DNA of 64,000 nt from Agarilytica sp033852175 (GCA_033852175.1 JAWSUY010000001.1:372001-436000), one strand, 5' to 3'; counted from the stretch's first letter, positions 1 to 9,106 are shown. Notes: generated by a model not told the origin, from the letters alone. Program-made: numbers and translations.

Positions 1-1078
1 GTGGAGGCGTCGGGAAAATAGCGCAATGATCTAAAATTTGACCGGTTGCATCCACAACAGCAACTTTAACTCCTGTTCTCAGGCCAGGATCTAAACCAAT
101 TGTTGCTTTTTGACCCGCCGGAGCTGCCAGCAATACGTCTTTTAAATTCATTGCGAAGACATCAATCGCGTCCGCCTCAGCCCGCTCACGCAAGTCACCC
201 AATAGGTCGGTTTCTAAATGTGTCGCAAGCTTGACTCGCCACGCCCAACGAACACATTCCAACAACCAGGCATCAGCTGCTCGGCCTTCATCTTTAATAT
301 CCCAAAATTCGGATACCATTAATTCACAGGGATGTTTTTGCCCTGTTTCTAACTCAGTCTCCAACGTAAAAGCAATCGTTAAGATGCTCTCATTGCGACC
401 ACGGAACATTGCGAGAGCGCGGTGCGACGGGACTCCGGAAAAGCGCTCTTTATGCTCAAAATAATCCCTAAATTTCTCACCTTCGCCTTCTTTACCGGGA
501 ATCACTTCCGCCTTTAGAAAGGTTTCACTGCGCATAAAGTCACGAAGCCTTTCCAACAATCCCGCATTCTCACTGAAACGTTCCATCAGGATCTGCTTGG
601 CACCATCTAAAGCTGACTTTATATCTTCAATTTTGTGTTCAGGGTTAAAGTATTTAGCCGCTTCAACTTCCGGCAACAATGAGCGATCGTCAAACAAGGA
701 ATCTGCCAACGGTTCTAAGCCAGCTTCGCGCGCCGTCTGCGCTTTTGTTCTGCGCTTAGGCTTGTAAGGTAAATACAAATCCTCAAGCTGTGTTTTGGTT
801 TCTGCTTTGCCGATTTGCGCTTCCAGTTCTGGGGTCAGCTTTTCTTGCTCGGTAATCGATTTTAGAATCGTAAGCCGACGATCTTCCAACTCTCTCAAGT
901 AGTTGAGACGCTCTTCCAGAGTCCTCAACTGGCCATCATCCAAGCCTCCCGTCACTTCTTTTCGGTAACGCGAAATAAAGGGGACCGTAGCTCCTCCATC
1001 TAACAAGGAAATGGCAGAGCTGACTTGGCTTTCGCCAACGCTCAATTCTTGAGCGATACGTGTTTGAATGCTGTTCAT
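1..1078 (-). CDS. tex: Tex transcription accessory protein, 5' part only
   Basis: Tex is a cytoplasmic nucleic-acid-binding protein linked to transcription in many bacteria. The first 359 codons are visible and the gene runs off the left edge; full Tex is about 770-790 residues, so the helix-hairpin-helix and S1 RNA-binding parts lie outside. The N-terminus (MNSIQTRIAQELSV), the PFISRYRKE motif near residue 35 and the YLPYKPKRRTKAQ segment are typical of the family. The RNase H-like YqgF domain begins around residue 325 with TIGLDPGLRTGVKVAVVD. The start at 1078 gives the normal family N-terminus. The gene stands alone, with about 400 bp of gene-free DNA upstream. Identification is firm; only the truncation limits it. 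Confidence 0.93.
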   Translation of the reverse strand, partial: MNSIQTRIAQELSVGESQVSSAISLLDGGATVPFISRYRKEVTGGLDDGQLRTLEERLNYLRELEDRRLTILKSITEQEKLTPELEAQIGKAETKTQLEDLYLPYKPKRRTKAQTAREAGLEPLADSLFDDRSLLPEVEAAKYFNPEHKIEDIKSALDGAKQILMERFSENAGLLERLRDFMRSETFLKAEVIPGKEGEGEKFRDYFEHKERFSGVPSHRALAMFRGRNESILTIAFTLETELETGQKHPCELMVSEFWDIKDEGRAADAWLLECVRWAWRVKLATHLETDLLGDLRERAEADAIDVFAMNLKDVLLAAPAGQKATIGLDPGLRTGVKVAVVDATGQILDHCAIFPTPP

Positions 1079-1476
1079 AAAATGGACTATAACCGTAAGA
1101 GGAATCGAATGAGAGGTAAACTGAAGTGTGAATTATCCGAATTTAACGTTTATCGCACAATCTTGTTTTTACAGAAAGTTTATGGGCCGAAAATGCCAGT
1201 CACCCCCAATGGCATTTCCCAGCAACCTTTAAAGCAAAGGCACACCGCGGAATCTTCCCCGAAACAGTCGAAAAGGAGATCGAAAGCCTAGACGTGAGTA
1301 CAATTCTAGCTCGTAGCGAGAGCGAATTTGAAATGTCAGATTTATCCAACGCCCCTCTAAACTTCAGGAAAATACCAGTTACTGAGCGGAACCTATGATT
1401 TGTCTCTGAATTTGAGCTTTTCATTTCCGGCATGAACACAATAGTGAATACACGCTTTTCCGCAAGGGCCGCAACG
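1079..1476. other. gene-free spacer between tex and the aquaporin gene
   Basis: About 400 bp lie upstream of tex and downstream of the aquaporin gene. Short open frames here (for example 1200-1439 on the minus strand) have no recognisable protein character, start signal or ribosome binding site. I see no hairpin-plus-T-run terminator. It presumably holds the tex promoter, which I cannot pinpoint. Confidence 0.5.
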
Positions 1477-2193
1477 CTAGGTATCTTCTGAACGCGAAGG
1501 CCCGCAGCAACTAGGCCCCTGAATTAGTCGACAGGTCGGAAAAGCCAATCCCATGCCCACTATCGGCGCAGCGATATAAGCCCAAAGATGTTCGAGCTGC
1601 CCCGAAATCAAAGCCGGCCCCAGGGAACGTGCAGGATTCATCGAAGCCCCCGTCAACGGGCCTGCCACCAGCGCCTCCAATGCAACCGTGCCACCAACAG
1701 CCACCCCCGCCATGATTCCCTTCTCCATTGAACCCGTGGAAACATTCAAAATCACGAACATCAGGGCAAACGAAAGAATCGTCTCGACGATAAAGGCGTT
1801 CATCACACTAAAAGTCGGCAACGTAGCGCCCAAAGTGGCATGATCAGGAAAGCATAGTTTCAATAACCAGGCAGCTATGCAGGCTCCGACTAGCTGAGCA
1901 AGGATATAAGGAAAAATACGATTCGCCTGAAAACGACCTGCCAAATAGAAGCCTAAGGTCACCGCAGGGTTAAAGTGCGCTCCTGAAATATTGCCCACCG
2001 CATAAATCAGGACCATCACCACTAATCCAAAAGCCATCGCTATGCCGCTATGACCAATAACACCGCCCAGCTCATCGTTAACAACGATCGCGCCACAGCC
2101 TGCCAACACAAGGAAGAAAGCCCCCATCAGCTCAGCGACAAAATGATTAGGGGAAGAAAGGTCGAGAAAAGGTGCTTTAGGTAAAGAAGACAT
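1477..2193 (-). CDS. aquaporin / MIP-family channel with non-AqpZ selectivity filter
   Basis: A 238-residue inner-membrane channel of the major intrinsic protein family. Both pore signatures are present: NPA at residues 75-77 (AHFNPAVTLG) and NPA at 186-188 (GASMNPARSLGPAL), with six hydrophobic segments around them. Aligned by eye to E. coli AqpZ, the aromatic/arginine filter reads Phe55, Ala174, Ala183, Arg189. AqpZ has Phe, His, Thr, Arg, so the filter His and Thr are both replaced by Ala. The second half looks more like plant NIP channels (AGPLTGASMNPARSLGPA). A wider pore passing small neutral solutes is possible; this is inference. A MarR regulator lies 87 bp upstream on the same strand and an inverted repeat sits between them. 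Confidence 0.88.
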   Translation of the reverse strand: MSSLPKAPFLDLSSPNHFVAELMGAFFLVLAGCGAIVVNDELGGVIGHSGIAMAFGLVVMVLIYAVGNISGAHFNPAVTLGFYLAGRFQANRIFPYILAQLVGACIAAWLLKLCFPDHATLGATLPTFSVMNAFIVETILSFALMFVILNVSTGSMEKGIMAGVAVGGTVALEALVAGPLTGASMNPARSLGPALISGQLEHLWAYIAAPIVGMGLAFPTCRLIQGPSCCGPSRSEDT

Positions 2194-2216
2194 AGATTGG
2201 GAGACACGTGTATATT

Positions 2217-2243
2217 GGGAAAGCGCATTTTATTGGCTTTCCC
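2217..2243. promoter_or_regulatory. 8-bp perfect inverted repeat upstream of the aquaporin gene
   Basis: GGGAAAGC (2217-2224) and GCTTTCCC (2236-2243) form a perfect inverted repeat with an 11-nt spacer, ending 24 bp before the aquaporin start. No T-run follows on the minus strand, so a simple terminator is unlikely. It could be an operator for the neighbouring MarR-type regulator or an mRNA hairpin in the leader. Confidence 0.4.
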
Positions 2244-2280
2244 GTTTGGTCTCAATCGGTAAACTTTGGTGCGTTACGGA

Positions 2281-2706
2281 TTAGCTCGTTAAGCTATCTG
2301 ATACATGGCGCAACAGGCCTTGCAACTTAGTAAACTTGTCATCACCAACAGCCTTGGCCATCGCTTTGTACTGTTTTTCTACTTGCGGATGAATCTTACT
2401 GTGAATACGCTTACCTTTCGCACTGAGACGAATGTTTTGCGCACGCTGATCATCTTTGTTGACCTTACGCACAACAACACCCACCTCGGTGAATCGGGCT
2501 AAAATCCTCGACAAACTCGGACTTAAAATCCCGCTTTCTCGCGCAAGTTTTTGCGCATTCAAATCACCGTGCTTATGCAGTTCACGAATGACACGCCACT
2601 GCTGCTCGGTTAAATCATGCTGTTTCAATACAGGCTTAATGCAAACCAAGGAGCTCTCACGAGCTTTGAGAAGTAAACCGGTAATTGTTTCAATATCGAC
2701 AGGCAT
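2281..2706 (-). CDS. MarR-family regulator (HpaR-like)
   Basis: A 141-residue winged-helix repressor of the MarR family, the usual length. The segment HDLTEQQWRVIRELHKHG (about residues 29-46) is the HpaR/MarR dimer-to-wing core. SGILSPSLSRILARF (about 58-72) is the recognition helix, followed by the DDQRAQNIRLSAKG wing. HpaR-type regulators bind aromatic acids, but the ligand here is unknown and no aromatic catabolic genes are nearby. It is transcribed toward the aquaporin gene, 87 bp away, and may control it or itself. Family assignment is strong; the target is inference. Confidence 0.88.
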   Translation of the reverse strand: MPVDIETITGLLLKARESSLVCIKPVLKQHDLTEQQWRVIRELHKHGDLNAQKLARESGILSPSLSRILARFTEVGVVVRKVNKDDQRAQNIRLSAKGKRIHSKIHPQVEKQYKAMAKAVGDDKFTKLQGLLRHVSDSLTS

Positions 2707-2811
2707 TCGAAAGTTCCCACGCTAGTCTATTCACTTACTTTTAATCATAGACAATGGTTGTGGACTTTACTCAACAAATGAACGAATTGGCGCATAGACA
2801 AAGGTATGAAC

Positions 2812-2838
2812 AAAAAAAGGGCGCATAAAATGCGCCCT
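2812..2838 (-). terminator. rho-independent terminator of the leftward haem operon
   Basis: A perfect 9-bp stem, AGGGCGCAT (2818-2826) with ATGCGCCCT (2830-2838) and a 3-nt loop, is followed on the minus strand by a T-run (A-run at 2812-2818 on plus). It lies 36 bp past the stop of the Tat-exported protein gene and ends that operon. Confidence 0.88.
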
Positions 2839-2873
2839 GAAAACTCCTTTGGAAGAGTGGTGAAAGCAATTAA

Positions 2874-4562
2874 CTAATCAACCGGTCGGTTCGACACTGT
2901 AGTGCCATCACCTAGCGCACCAAGCTTTTCAAAAGCGACATAGCGGTCTAACTGAGAACCTGTGCCAAGGCTTTGTGATAAACTGTTACTGCTGTACATA
3001 TCCGCAAATCCTCCAGCGAGGTCCTGATGCTGCCCGTGCAATGCCATGTAGTTTAATACCAAGCAATCTGCTGTTGTTTTTGGGCTGTTGGCCATTGGGC
3101 TACTGGAAGCATTTACATTGCCATCCGTATTCATATACCCGAACTGCTGATGAACAGCCTGATCCGCTTCGGAATTTCCTTTTAACACGGGTCGGCCAGT
3201 TGGGTCATAGACTAAGCAAAACTGGCTTCGAGTATTAGAGTTATCACCCTGCCACTGGAACTTACCTCTACCAGCACCGCCTTCTACTGTGCCATTAGCC
3301 GATAGTGACCCATCACTATAAACTGCTATCATCACAGGCACTTGTTTTCGATGAGCGTATTCAAGTGCTGCACCCATACAGCGCCCCGCACGGAAATCTC
3401 TTGTTTCGCCGGTTCCACGACCTTGACCGTGGTAATCATAACCGCCCATGGAAATATGACCCGCACCAGCGTATGAACTGATAGACCCGCCAGCGCCACC
3501 AATAGCCAACTTCATGACTGCAGCCGTTTTCTGAAACTCACGGTCGCCCAACTGATCTCCAGGCGTCACATCCGTAAATATTTCTTGTATGTCGGCATCT
3601 TCATCAATATCAAGTACGCTCGGATCAGGATACGCATTTGCCAAACCAGCACTTTCCACATACACGCACTTGAGCCGATCCCTCAGGGCGTTATCAATAC
3701 CGGCAAGCCCTGCCGCGTCCATTTTGTTTTCACTCATTCGTGAAACGGTTTCCATTACTGCCACAACTTCATCTGAACTGAGGCCGTCAAATTCCCCCAC
3801 TTTCACCAAACCTAAAGCGTCTGTACGACGATCCACTTTTGTCGGACGAAAATTAGCAAACGCATCCCCCATAAACTGAGTTGGGACTCGTGAATTACCA
3901 CCACCGGTATCATTATTGCGTGAAGCAACTGAATACACTAAATCGCCTTTTGCGCCATAAAGGCTGAGACCTGGAATCGGGTTATGCGGGTTGTTGCCAG
4001 TATCATTATCCGAACGCGCCGCCATGACGAAACCATTAACGTTAGCACGACACTCGGGGGATGTTTTATCGTGTATACCGCGTAAAAATGCACTATCACC
4101 ATGGAATGCCAAGCCCAAAGACTGATCCACATGGTCGACACTTGTAGCAGTCCCCATAAAACCTGCAGCCTGCGTAACGCCAGGAACCATATCACCAGGC
4201 AAACCCTGACGCGCATAACCAGCAGTACTCAGAAAATCTAACTGACCACCAGGCCCTCCAACCAGAACGTTAGAGCCCGTTGAATTACAGCCACCCGCTA
4301 AATCAAATGCGATAAATGGAATTTTCCCGTTACCACCGGTAATGCCACACTCGTCCAACCTCTCAGCAATATCGGTAGATAACGCACCGTGGGCAGACAT
4401 GGAAGCAGCTAAACTACCAAATAGAGACCCCCCCACTAACGTTCCGACACCCGTAGTGAAACCTTGAGCCAAGAACTCACGTCGTGTTTTTGGACGCGCA
4501 TGATCCGCCTGAAATAAGGGCTCATCTAAACCTTTTAATAAACTTTTCTTCGCCATAATCAT
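2874..4562 (-). CDS. Tat-exported protein of unknown function, last gene of haem operon
   Basis: A 562-residue protein with a twin-arginine signal: TRREFLAQGF at residues 26-35, then a hydrophobic Gly/Ala-rich stretch to about residue 60. Export by Tat usually means folding, often with a cofactor, before export. The mature part opens with IPFIAFDLAGGCNSTGSNVLVGG and contains Gly-rich segments (GGAGGSISSYAGAGHISMGGYDYHGQGRG). The architecture recalls Tat-exported DUF1501-type proteins that accompany haem proteins in other bacteria, but I cannot assign the family. It begins 7 bp after the two-haem LamG lipoprotein gene and is followed by a strong terminator. ATG at 4556 is an alternative start. 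The product is exported and probably works with the two upstream haem proteins. Confidence 0.8.
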   Translation of the reverse strand: MIMAKKSLLKGLDEPLFQADHARPKTRREFLAQGFTTGVGTLVGGSLFGSLAASMSAHGALSTDIAERLDECGITGGNGKIPFIAFDLAGGCNSTGSNVLVGGPGGQLDFLSTAGYARQGLPGDMVPGVTQAAGFMGTATSVDHVDQSLGLAFHGDSAFLRGIHDKTSPECRANVNGFVMAARSDNDTGNNPHNPIPGLSLYGAKGDLVYSVASRNNDTGGGNSRVPTQFMGDAFANFRPTKVDRRTDALGLVKVGEFDGLSSDEVVAVMETVSRMSENKMDAAGLAGIDNALRDRLKCVYVESAGLANAYPDPSVLDIDEDADIQEIFTDVTPGDQLGDREFQKTAAVMKLAIGGAGGSISSYAGAGHISMGGYDYHGQGRGTGETRDFRAGRCMGAALEYAHRKQVPVMIAVYSDGSLSANGTVEGGAGRGKFQWQGDNSNTRSQFCLVYDPTGRPVLKGNSEADQAVHQQFGYMNTDGNVNASSSPMANSPKTTADCLVLNYMALHGQHQDLAGGFADMYSSNSLSQSLGTGSQLDRYVAFEKLGALGDGTTVSNRPVD

Positions 4563-4569
4563 TACACCC

Positions 4570-7170
4570 TTATTGCATTAACATGGCTGCGCCAGCCAAG
4601 ACAGAAGTACACACTGCCGTTGCTTTCGCACTTGCCGTGTTAGATGACATAACTTGCAGCAGGCCATCAAATTCTTCAGGATTATTCGTAAGCGCGTTAC
4701 CATCGCTCACCCCAACATTATCCAACCGCAATCGAACATCTACAGCTGCAGGGCTTACATTCAACGCAGCAGCATCAGAAATCAACATTCGAGACATTAG
4801 CGGATCAATCAAATTATCAATCTCACCCTGGGTACTCAGATCACCGTAATCACCAAAATAGGCTATGCGTAAACCTGCATTTGAAACGAGCTCAGTACAA
4901 TAGGCCAAAGACAGCTGCGTCACAGCAGATTGCTGGGATGCCAAAAACCCCGTAGCAATTGTTGCGCTGGGTAACGACCGACGAATCTCTGTTACGTAAA
5001 AATCGTAAATGCTAGTAGAGGGAACGGTCGTAATTGCTGACATATTTTGAAAAATTTCATCGAATAATCTAAGACCAATATCCGGCTTAGCATCCGCAGC
5101 AACTGGAGCAACAACTTCGGGAACATCTTCCGCGGGGCGCGTAAAACTGCCACTGCCAATTTCTTCAAACGTAAGGAAGAACAAATCATTGGTTAAACCA
5201 TTTTCTAAACCGATAATGGTTCCCGATGGGGCAAGGTTCGGATTGACTAAAGATATACCCGATTCAACATCATAATTATCGCCGCTAACTTCGATATTAA
5301 TATTCGCGAAAGCCTGACCAATGGCTGCTTCTTTGCCATTAATACCTATGCGCATTCCTTCAATAGAAAATGATGTTGCTGGAACCGTGTCACTTCCATC
5401 TATAATTTTAAAAATAGGATTTTGAAACAAGTAGGCTGTGTCGTCGTATTGCTCCACTTCGAAAATAATGAAGGAACGCTCTATCCCAACATATTCTGAA
5501 ACGCTAAAGAATAAGAAATATTTTTGGCCAACACCCACATCGAAATTCGTTACGACTTGCTCCGTCGTAAGAACTCGGTTATGAATCGCCAACAACCGTA
5601 TTGTGCCCTGCCAATCATCAGCACTATCTACTTCATTTCCGATTGCCAGTACGAAACCATCATCCCAGTCGTTAATACTCCCTGCGTTAGCCCCATCATC
5701 CTCACTCACAATTAACTCGCCGTTAACATAAATACTGCGGCCTTCAATCGGATCGTATGTGGTTACCACATGCTGCAAAGTCGCCTGCAAGACTTCATCG
5801 TCAGAAGGTGTATTAAGCAAGGGCATACCATTGCCGTCTGAGTTTTCTGAGCGACTTAAAAAACGGTAGTCGTAAAGATTTTGCATCAACGCAAAGTTAC
5901 GTTCTGTATTACTGCCCGAGTAGGTCACGATGCGGGCTTCTTCTTGCGTAACATTTGCAGGTACGACCCAAGCTTCAACAGAGTATTCACCCGTTGTCCG
6001 AATAAGGTCGTGGAGCTTTTCACTATTACCCGTGCTGCCTTGCGCCTTTCCGTTATCAGAGAAACGAAGCCCCCAGGAACCTACCCAGTCGACACCTGTC
6101 GGTGAAAGATCTAGATTTAACTGAGGGTCAACGCCACTCAAATCGTAGGCTATCGCCCCTTCACCTTGCTTAAATTGGTAAAGCGCAATCACGTCACGCT
6201 GAACACGACCACCGGCACTCGCAATTTGCCCATCTTCAGCAATATTAGAGGCGCTACTCACCAACCATTCAACCGGCAAAGGCTCCGAAACTAAACCCTC
6301 ACCAGGATCATCGCCATCACCGTCGCCATTCAAGTCGTTGAGTAAAAACAAATTGATAGCCGCCGTCATTTCCTGCGTGCTGTATTGTGAATTTGTCATC
6401 ACGCCGTCAGGATCGGACCAAGCATTATGCCCCTCCTGCATACGCCCAACAAAACGTGAGCTAACCGCATTTTCTAGATCAATCAACGTTCGCGCTGCTG
6501 AATAAGCCGTCGCTGCATTTGAACTGGCAAAAAATGGCTGCTGCCTCAGCTCTGATTCTTCCGAGTGACAAAATACACAATTCGCACTCGCGGTATCCCT
6601 TACCAATGGGTAGATTGTGCTTTCGTACAATGTACTTTCAATAGGAAATTGAGCTGTAACACCCACGGTTTTCAAATCGTCTTCCGCAGGCGGAATTAAA
6701 ATAATTTCCGTTGCACTTGCACCTGTAACCGTCGCCCAATTCGAAATTACAGTCGAAATAAAATCAGCTGCGGCAGCATTCCATGGGTTATGCCCATTTT
6801 CTGCCCTCTCGACTAAACGCGACAGCACGGGAACAGCTTTATTAATCAAAGGAACAGCTGCGTCGTAGGCTAAATTAATATCATCACGTCGCAAAAATAA
6901 AGGCTCTTGTCCATACTCTTCATTGTGGCAAGCGCCACAACGATCATCGCCTGCAAGCTTGTCCCACACCTCCAATTTAAATTGGCGGACATCATCTGTC
7001 TCGCCAATCGGACCATTGTAAACAAGGGTGCTATCACCATCTTCAACTTCCTGCTGCTGAATTGTTTCGCCTTCCTCACCAGAATCTGTTGCTCCGCCAC
7101 AAGCCACAAGCAAAGCTAAACTAGCGGAAAGTGCTAACGCGGGAACCAACCTAATATTTGTAATATTCAT
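4570..7170 (-). CDS. two-haem lipoprotein with LamG-like domain
   Basis: An 866-residue lipoprotein: signal peptide with lipobox LLVAC (Cys near residue 24), then acidic linker. Two c-type haem motifs are visible: CGACH at residues 78-82 and CVFCH at 198-202. Each is embedded in a similar repeat (FLRRDDINLAYDAAVPLINK and FFASSNAATAYSAARTLIDL), suggesting duplicated one-haem domains. Residues about 325-545 form a LamG/concanavalin-like domain (ALYQFKQGEGAIAYDLSG to RLLAIHNRVLTTEQV). The C-terminal 300 residues are unrecognised. It starts three bases after the preceding gene's stop, with its GGGGAG ribosome site inside that gene's end. The LamG part suggests binding of sugar or protein partners; the haems suggest electron transfer. 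Confidence 0.85.
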   Translation of the reverse strand: MNITNIRLVPALALSASLALLVACGGATDSGEEGETIQQQEVEDGDSTLVYNGPIGETDDVRQFKLEVWDKLAGDDRCGACHNEEYGQEPLFLRRDDINLAYDAAVPLINKAVPVLSRLVERAENGHNPWNAAAADFISTVISNWATVTGASATEIILIPPAEDDLKTVGVTAQFPIESTLYESTIYPLVRDTASANCVFCHSEESELRQQPFFASSNAATAYSAARTLIDLENAVSSRFVGRMQEGHNAWSDPDGVMTNSQYSTQEMTAAINLFLLNDLNGDGDGDDPGEGLVSEPLPVEWLVSSASNIAEDGQIASAGGRVQRDVIALYQFKQGEGAIAYDLSGVDPQLNLDLSPTGVDWVGSWGLRFSDNGKAQGSTGNSEKLHDLIRTTGEYSVEAWVVPANVTQEEARIVTYSGSNTERNFALMQNLYDYRFLSRSENSDGNGMPLLNTPSDDEVLQATLQHVVTTYDPIEGRSIYVNGELIVSEDDGANAGSINDWDDGFVLAIGNEVDSADDWQGTIRLLAIHNRVLTTEQVVTNFDVGVGQKYFLFFSVSEYVGIERSFIIFEVEQYDDTAYLFQNPIFKIIDGSDTVPATSFSIEGMRIGINGKEAAIGQAFANINIEVSGDNYDVESGISLVNPNLAPSGTIIGLENGLTNDLFFLTFEEIGSGSFTRPAEDVPEVVAPVAADAKPDIGLRLFDEIFQNMSAITTVPSTSIYDFYVTEIRRSLPSATIATGFLASQQSAVTQLSLAYCTELVSNAGLRIAYFGDYGDLSTQGEIDNLIDPLMSRMLISDAAALNVSPAAVDVRLRLDNVGVSDGNALTNNPEEFDGLLQVMSSNTASAKATAVCTSVLAGAAMLMQ

Positions 7171-7173
7171 TTC

Positions 7174-8469
7174 TTACTCCCCCGCACACAATGTTGCTGA
7201 CGTTGCAAATACGTGCTTCATATCACCCGCTCGCGAGCCGGTCATAAAGTCACTTATCATTCCCGCTACAGGTGTCAAATCGGTCTCAACTGGATCTCGC
7301 AGACAGACAGTTTTGAACACTCGGTTAACATGGCACTGAGCAAAGGCTCTGGAATGTGCCAACTCTTGGAACATTGAACTTGCTCCCGTACCCTTCCCAG
7401 TCAAACCTGGGTCCCAGTCCAAGGCAGCATTTTTACCCGCACGCCAATAGTTGGCCCAACTATTATTAGGAGTCACAAACCCAGGAGGAAAAGTTGTATC
7501 GTTGTTAAAGTATTTATCTTGGACTTCACCAGAAGTGTATTCGATCTCGCCAAGCTCTCCCGTTGGATCAGTTTCGGGATCATAGGCATAATTGTGATAC
7601 GCCAACGCTTGAGTCATAGGGTCCATGCCACTATGGCAACCAATACATGAATTCAGAAAAGCAGTGGAGTCGCCACCAGGGCTGCGTGCTACATCCTGAC
7701 GGATTCTATCCGGCACACGGGTTACGTCATGCACCTGCTCCATATCCAAACAAAGATGATTAAGCATTGTGAAACGAAATGCGGCCCTATTAGTCCCGGC
7801 AATCAAAAAGGACTTAGCTCCTGCTCTCGAGGTAATCACACCTGAAGCTCCGCCACCGGATAAAGCTGCAACGACAGACGACTGAGTACTCTGCTGCAAA
7901 TCGGACTTGAGACTAAACCCTGGATCTCCATTTAGGTCAACGCCCGCTTCAAGCTCAACATAATGATTATTATCGGTAGTGGAATACGCTGAAATGCCAG
8001 AGGAAGGACCGCGATAAATGACATCGTCATATAAAATCCCCCGAAAATCGACCGGACCTTCATAGGTATATGAAGAATCGTCATCGGTTGATAAAGGAGC
8101 CGAATCGCTATCGCGTACATAACCAATCACGAGCGCGATATAGTCATTTAAATCCGCAAACGCATCAAAATCGCGATTGGTCCAAGGAGCGGCCCAGTTT
8201 TTTAACGTAACGTTATAGAAACTGTGATCGACCGGATTATCGATAGCGATTCTTGCGGCTTCATAAAGCTCCGACTCGTCCATCATCTGCTCTAAAATAG
8301 CCTGACTCGGTAAATTACCCGTCAGCCTATCGTGAATTTTTTTTGCCTGATCTGCTGTTATTGCAAATGCCGATGAACCCATCATCACCACAGAAATACC
8401 CACAACCAAGAGAGAAGAGGTCCTGAACCTCGATAAGAGGCTTCGCTGTTGAAGCTTATATATTGTCAT
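7174..8469 (-). CDS. exported one-haem protein, first gene of leftward operon
   Basis: A 431-residue protein with a long N-terminal export signal (hydrophobic residues about 18-36, ending SSAFA). It carries one c-type haem motif, CIGCH at 275-279, followed by SGMDPMTQALAYHNYAYD, the style seen in large planctomycete-type haem proteins. Near the C-terminus FAQCHVNRVFKTVCLRDP contains two more Cys and a His. I do not recognise the family. It is the first gene of a three-gene operon read leftward from a 637-bp divergent spacer; the next gene follows after three bases. A periplasmic role in electron transfer together with the next two products is the simplest reading. Confidence 0.82.
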   Translation of the reverse strand: MTIYKLQQRSLLSRFRTSSLLVVGISVVMMGSSAFAITADQAKKIHDRLTGNLPSQAILEQMMDESELYEAARIAIDNPVDHSFYNVTLKNWAAPWTNRDFDAFADLNDYIALVIGYVRDSDSAPLSTDDDSSYTYEGPVDFRGILYDDVIYRGPSSGISAYSTTDNNHYVELEAGVDLNGDPGFSLKSDLQQSTQSSVVAALSGGGASGVITSRAGAKSFLIAGTNRAAFRFTMLNHLCLDMEQVHDVTRVPDRIRQDVARSPGGDSTAFLNSCIGCHSGMDPMTQALAYHNYAYDPETDPTGELGEIEYTSGEVQDKYFNNDTTFPPGFVTPNNSWANYWRAGKNAALDWDPGLTGKGTGASSMFQELAHSRAFAQCHVNRVFKTVCLRDPVETDLTPVAGMISDFMTGSRAGDMKHVFATSATLCAGE

Positions 8470-8521
8470 CTCACCACTGCCTTTAACTGAAAACCCAAAT
8501 TACATTCGAAACGCCACAATG

Positions 8522-8589
8522 TGACAATTATTGTTTTTTGGTGACGTTTTTTGTCATTTTTTAGCCCAATAAAATGACAATTTTTGTCA
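8522..8589. promoter_or_regulatory. array of TGAC/GTCA inverted repeats, candidate operators
   Basis: Three similar sites: a half-like site TGACAATTATTGT at 8522-8534, TGAC-N7-GTCA at 8542-8556, and TGACAA-TTT-TTGTCA at 8575-8589 (perfect 6-bp arms). They begin 20 and 33 bp apart, close to two and three helical turns. They lie 50-120 bp upstream of the one-haem gene. The spacing suggests co-operative binding by one dimeric regulator on the same DNA face. The regulator is unknown. Confidence 0.5.
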
Positions 8590-9006
8590 CCTCTGCCCAC
8601 CAAACTTCTTGAAACTTGGCTCCATCCCTCGTCGTGTATGACTTTGGCAGACATTCAAGCAATTATTTGCTCCCTTTTTACTATTTGAAAACGCAGGAAA
8701 TATACCGCAATTGACCAATATCAAAGGGACCACACAAATAACCGAAATATATGTGACGCAAGTCTCAATTATACACGCCAAGATAACAAATAATTTTACG
8801 TTAGACAAAAAACATGCTCTGGATATTTTAAGCAAATACGACTTTATAGTGGTCAAGTATCTCTTTCCTCCCACCCTCCCCAACTTTCACTGTGCCAACC
8901 CGACCCCTCATCAATTTATTAGCGCGATCAATTCGTTTCGGCACAGTCCTTGAATTAAAAAACAAATAAGCGTTAAGCCACATCATCGCCAAACGGTTCA
9001 CCATTG

Positions 9007-9036
9007 CTAACACAATTCAAAAAATAATCGTGTTAG
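9007..9036. promoter_or_regulatory. CTAACAC/GTGTTAG inverted repeat upstream of HzsA-like gene
   Basis: CTAACAC at 9007-9013 and GTGTTAG at 9030-9036 are perfect 7-bp arms separated by 16 bp, 70-100 bp before the start of the HzsA-like lipoprotein gene. The arm centres are about two helical turns apart. It could be an operator; no T-run supports a terminator. Confidence 0.35.
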
Positions 9037-9106
9037 TCTCTGTCTCTCCGCAGTTGGCACAACTATTTTAATCTCACATTCACAGGTGCTGAATTAGAGC
9101 GTTCTC

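Larger units (their letters stand above)
8470..9106. other. 637-bp divergent regulatory spacer
   Basis: AT-rich DNA between the leftward haem operon and the rightward HzsA-like operon. Short frames on both strands are unconvincing. It holds an array of TGAC/GTCA inverted repeats at 8522-8589 and a second inverted repeat at 9007-9036. Both operons must be promoted from here. Confidence 0.6.

Noticed and set aside
1200..1439. 79-codon minus-strand frame
   Set aside because: No ribosome site, no recognisable domain, isolated between genes.
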